From the NCBI GenBank assembly GCA_036429605.1, contig CM071591.1, forward strand, positions 2,418,001 to 2,482,000: 64,000 nt of DNA, given 5' to 3'. Positions 60,255 to 64,000 of the stretch are shown in pieces. The stretch is from Cladobotryum mycophilum (taxonomy: Eukaryota; Ascomycota; Sordariomycetes; Hypocreales; Hypocreaceae). How positions within the stretch are numbered: the first letter of the stretch is position 1; the number at the start of each line of letters is the position of its first letter. The notes below the pieces were generated by a model that did not search any database, had not been told where the DNA came from, and saw nothing but the letters and a program-made list of their open reading frames with translations. Position numbers and translations under genes: made by a program.

Positions 60255-62086
60255 CTAGAATGCTTTTGGTGTCCTCGGTGTCTGCGGTGTCATGCTAAAC
60301 CGCCGTGTTCGAGCACACCAGCACCCGTAGTCACCGTCCCTCTCAACTTGTACAGTGGCATTAACGCCCTCCTTGAGCAAATACTCGCGAACACGATCCC
60401 TAGTCTCTTCCATATTCGCTGCCCGAGTGGCCGTCACATGCACTGCACCCAGGAGCTTGTCGCTTGAGCCATCCGCCATCCAAAATCTCGGCGTTGAGTA
60501 GGTAACGACGCCTCGCTGCTGACCAATGCCCGCAAGTGTGTTTCGTAGATTGTACTCAACGCCCTCGGGGACTGTCAGCAGCAGTCTTTTTGCGGATGAA
60601 AGTACAAGCGGAATCGCAGACAGGAAAATGAGCGCGGCGATAAAACAGGATGCCAATGGATCCCATCCTGACCACCCCCATAAGCTCGTCAGAATTGTCG
60701 AGACTATGACCGATACACTACCAAGAGTATCGGCAAGCACATGCAGGTAAATGCCGTACATGTTCTCATTATCGTGAAGATGTCCGTGGCTATGGCCTCC
60801 ATGAGAATCACAAGCATCGTCGTGCTTCTTGTCATGAGAATGTGAGTGAGAGTGGCCATGATCGTGTCCATGACTGTGGTCGTGCCCGTGTCCGTGATCG
60901 TGTCCATGGTCATGGCCATGGTGATGGTGACCAAAGGCTGCCATGCCCACCAGATTCACTGCCAATCCCAAACTGCTCACAACCAGCAACTCGGCAAGTC
61001 GCTTAGTTTTCGTTCCATCCCACAACCGCTCAAATGCCTCGAACGCAATCTCAACACTGAGGAGCCTAGGAAAATGTCAGTCAATCGCAACGTGCACCTT
61101 TGCCCTTGTAAACTTACATCAAAAGTATACCGTTGCCGAACCCACTTAATGTCTCTATTTTTCCGAAACCAAACGGAAACCTCTGGCTCGGAGGCCATTT
61201 GCTCATCACGGCCGCCAACAGTCCCACAAACAGCGCAACACAGTCGAAAAACATGTGAATGCTGTCACTTAGTAGGCCCAAAGAATCGGTGAGATAGCCG
61301 TAAAACGCCTGAACAGCCATAAAAGCAAAATTGAGTCTATAAATCAAGTTAGCGATTTGGTGATATCCCGTACGGAGTAGGAACGTACGCCATAAAGTAG
61401 AAAATCCGCCTTGAATCCTTTTCGATCAAAATGGCATTGACAATCGGGAATTTAGCAGTGTAGGGAAGGAGAGTTCTTGTGAATAGGGATCTATCGGCCG
61501 CATTTTCATGGCTATGATCGTGACTATGGTGGTCGTGGTCGTGGTGCTCATGGCTATGGCTATGATTGTGGCCATGACTATGATCATGGTCATGATCATG
61601 TCCGTGGTCGTGTCCGTGGTCGTCATCATGATTGTGATGCACATGGTCATGGTCATGGTCATGGTCATGGTCATGGTCATGAGTATGATTCTCGTGGTGG
61701 CGCTGGTGTCCGCCAGGCGGTAGATAGGGTGTCCTTGGCGTTTCAGGCTCCGGTGTATATGAATTTCCCCTGCGAGTCCTTGGCAAGCCATCTAGGCTGC
61801 CCACGGAGGGTTTCTCCTTCAGCAGAGCTGCACCCGTGTTAGAAAGATGCGAGCCATGCCGACCGTGGGAGTGACTGTGCGCATGTGTATGGGAGTGCGA
61901 ATGCGCGTGGTCATGGCTGTGGTTGTGCGAATGGTCTCGTCCGCGACCCTCATCCTCCTCGTAATGCGAATGCAACGTCTCGCTAGATACAGCCCTCCAG
62001 GCATTGAGAGACTGCCCGGACTGCCCATGCAGGTGCTGATGCGCGTGTGGAAAAGCCGTAGTCGGCAAAGTATAAGAAGAGTCCAT
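60255..62086 (-). CDS. Histidine-rich CDF zinc transporter (Msc2/ZnT5-type)
   Basis: Cation diffusion facilitator exporting zinc into secretory-pathway compartments. ATG at 62086 (MDSSYTLPTT). A long His/Asp/Ser-rich cytosolic region (residues about 50-200) precedes the membrane domain. The TM II site reads LLSDSIHMFFDC, the HXXXD zinc site of ZnT proteins, and a second His-rich loop (GHDHGHDH-type) separates TM IV and V, followed by LHVLADTLGSVSVI with the other HXXXD. Exons are 62086-61389, 61336-61118 and 61065-60255; both 52-nt introns keep frame and give 575 residues. The multi-TM N-terminus of yeast Msc2 is absent, so this is the short CDF form or a start further upstream was missed. 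The tract at 61645-61680 is a hexanucleotide repeat encoding alternating His and Asp. Confidence 0.9.
61645..61680. repeat. GGTCAT hexanucleotide repeat encoding His-Asp
   Basis: Six GGTCAT units in a row, inside exon 1 of the zinc transporter. On the coding strand they give ATGACC-phase His-Asp dipeptides. The unit is a multiple of three, so length changes keep frame. Confidence 0.88.
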
Positions 62087-63868
62087 CTTCCAAGGTTTGG
62101 GTCGCTGACGGTTGGAAATAGGAGGTCGTCGTCGCGAAATCGTCAATCGTAGGAAATAGTCGGTGGCACACGCGGGCCCTTGTTAGAATGGGAGAATCGT
62201 AGACTCCCTCGAAGTAGGAAATAGCGACATGAAACTTGAGCTTCCAGAGCCAAGCAAAGCAATTGACGCGCACAAGAGCGTTGAAATAAATTGTTTTAGA
62301 TCAAGTTAAAGAAAACAAAGGTTGCAAGACGACGGAAGAAAAAAACAATGGGAGTAGTCGTCGTCGAGGAGTTGGATGCTGCTGATGGATGTGGATGGCT
62401 TATGGCTGCGCTGGGGGGGGGAATAGGGGACATGGACAAGGAACCACCATAGCTTCAATGCTCAAGGAGAGAGTGGCGGGGCACGTGGAGACGGTTCCGG
62501 CGGCCCAATGCACCTCTCACAGGCTCTCAGGCTCTCTTTAAGGTTAGTTTAGCACCCTGAGAGCGCTGTTCCAACTGCCACATCAGGACTCGCCCTTCTG
62601 TAAGAGCGCTTAAGATAGCTTGGACAGGTACGACTTCACTAAAAACATTCATGTGGTGCCAGTTTCTGCTCCGTGCAGCCAAGATGCAACCTCAGCGTGG
62701 AGTGGCTTCGTGTGCCAAGTCCCGAGCATGGATGCCAACGCAGTGTGACGCAATGCGGCGGCGACTGAGTGGAATGAAGCGTTTCACGAGAAGGGTTAAT
62801 ATAATAAACAGGGAATTGCATACAAGAGATGGCTATATATAGGGAGTATATAGAACATGTCAAAAGACTGGAAATAAATGAAATCGAGCCACGCTGAAGA
62901 GTCAATGTTTAATGAGGAGATGGACTGACTGTGGACTGCCCTTGACATCGACGTCGAGGTCAGTTGTGGATCACATGGACCCTAAAGAAAGACCAGACAG
63001 ACTATTGGTGTCATTAGACTCGATTGGCACTTATTGATTGTAACTGCAATGGATCTTGAAGCAAGGGATGATGTGACTGCTCTTCTTCACCTGCTTGCGG
63101 GCGTGCAATACACAATACTAATATCGCGGTGAGATGCAAAGAGCCATCAGATAATGTTCTAGATCTTCCAGAATGTAGCCGTCATCGTGGGCCTTACTGT
63201 GGCGTATCACGCATGTAAGAACGTGAGAATTATCCTTGCTCGATGCAAGAAGACGGGGGTCTCTCAGCTTTCCATCCAAAGGCCTGGGCTTCATGGATAT
63301 TGATAAGGTCCATCGCATCTACGATAAGGAATCAATAGGAGTCGTTCTCCTACTGTTGGCGAGGCGTTCGTTGACCAAAAGCGGCCACCGCATTTGCAAA
63401 CAGGAAGCAATGGCAATGGCAATCAGAAGGCGGCGATGACTTGCTTCATGCCACTTAATTTGACTCAGAAATTGTTGATTTAGTGCATCATGCAAGCGCG
63501 CTGCAAGATCACCAGGCACCATGAACCCAATTTGCAGTTGGCGGTCAGTCACCATCAAGCCACATGTACGAATGCGCCACATTGCATCTCAAGGGGTGAC
63601 TCGCTTGAGGCGGTGCGACCGTTCGTCGTGGGATGGTGTCAACGTTGTAATTGCAAGCATCCAATTGCCATTCACGCAATCCCTAACACAAAGAGCTTGG
63701 CACCCATCCTTGTTCTCATGTGTGCCACCTTATGGCATTCCTCAACCTCCACCTTTCAATTTGAGGCATAAAGCGAATGTGAGAAGCAGATTATTTATTT
63801 CTGCATAGTTGTTGAGCGCTCAGTGACTGACGGAGGCTGCACCAGCTCTCCTCGCATAGGTGGTCAAC
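62087..63868. other. Intergenic region
   Basis: No gene supported. A run of nine Gs lies at about 62413-62421, in the upstream region of the zinc transporter. The minus-strand ORF 61983-62273 mostly reads the transporter promoter in another frame. Confidence 0.5.
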
Positions 63869-64000
63869 ATGATTGGTCTCATTCCTTTTCTCCTTGCTGC
63901 CATGGCGGGCGGCTTGTTCGTCATGTCTCTCAACTGGCTCCTCTCTAACCTGATTCCAACCCGCTACCGCCCAGCTGAGAAACCAGAAGATGAGCACATT
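63869..64000 (+). CDS. Possible start of a membrane protein gene, cut by window edge
   Basis: ATG at 63869 opens a frame to the window end (44 codons). It begins with a hydrophobic segment (MIGLIPFLLAAMAGGLFVMS) followed by NWLLSNLIPTRYRPAEKPED. This is compatible with a signal anchor and charged start of a cytosolic part. I do not recognise a family and the length is too short to judge coding; it could also be a chance open frame. Confidence 0.35.
   Translation, partial: MIGLIPFLLAAMAGGLFVMSLNWLLSNLIPTRYRPAEKPEDEHI

Noticed and set aside
61508..61723. Met/Val-rich plus-strand ORF
   Set aside because: It is the reverse strand of the His/Asp repeat of the zinc transporter.
1..64000. CRISPR arrays, transposons or prokaryotic operons
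   Set aside because: No direct-repeat/spacer arrays, transposase or reverse-transcriptase frames or long terminal repeats were seen; gene structure is eukaryotic.

Overview
This window is nuclear DNA of a filamentous ascomycete (Pezizomycotina), most likely a eurotiomycete. The evidence is the small phase-consistent introns (about 47-124 nt) with GTAAGT-like donors and CTRAY branch sites, the fungal gene families present, abundant simple repeats, and PP4, TFIIIC and carnitine-carrier proteins of ascomycete type. About 17 protein genes are supported. I saw no rRNA, tRNA, transposase or CRISPR array.

Layout: 1-4575 has no gene. 4576-8905 (+) is an NLR-type NACHT-WD40 gene broken by one in-frame TAG. 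9723-12414 (+) is CDC45, followed by a small conserved membrane protein (-), the PP4 catalytic subunit (+), a poorly conserved K/R/E-rich gene (-) and a bZIP factor (-). 19675-26127 is a repeat-rich stretch with no supported gene. Then come a GPI-type cupredoxin (+), the AFG1-like mitochondrial ATPase (+), a long empty stretch, a membrane-anchored SH3 protein (+) and a secreted cyanovirin-N-like protein (+). 37842-42635 (-) is a second NACHT-WD40 NLR with three frame breaks. A BTB protein, a TFIIIC subunit and GPI8 follow, all (-). Next are a histidine-phosphatase protein (+), a carnitine/acylcarnitine carrier (-), an F-box protein (-), a His-rich zinc transporter (-) and the start of an unidentified gene at the right edge.

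Most genes are unrelated housekeeping functions: replication (CDC45), RNA polymerase III transcription (TFIIIC), phosphatase signalling (PP4), GPI anchoring (GPI8, plus a probable GPI-anchored client), mitochondrial quality control and fatty-acid import (AFG1, carnitine carrier) and zinc homeostasis. The accessory part is the two NLRs. They share an intron at the equivalent position and phase, and both are disrupted. NLR1 also starts with a short segment resembling the HET-s amyloid signalling motif.

A technical point affects interpretation. Several genes that should be intact, including essential CDC45 and a TFIIIC subunit, read correctly only if one base is added or removed in a short C/G run. 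Many indels here may therefore be assembly errors. The NLR1 stop is different: it is a substitution at a conserved Trp, in the dinucleotide context of repeat-induced point mutation. Intergenic DNA also carries at least seven exact copies of the 9-mer TACGGAGTA, far more than chance predicts.
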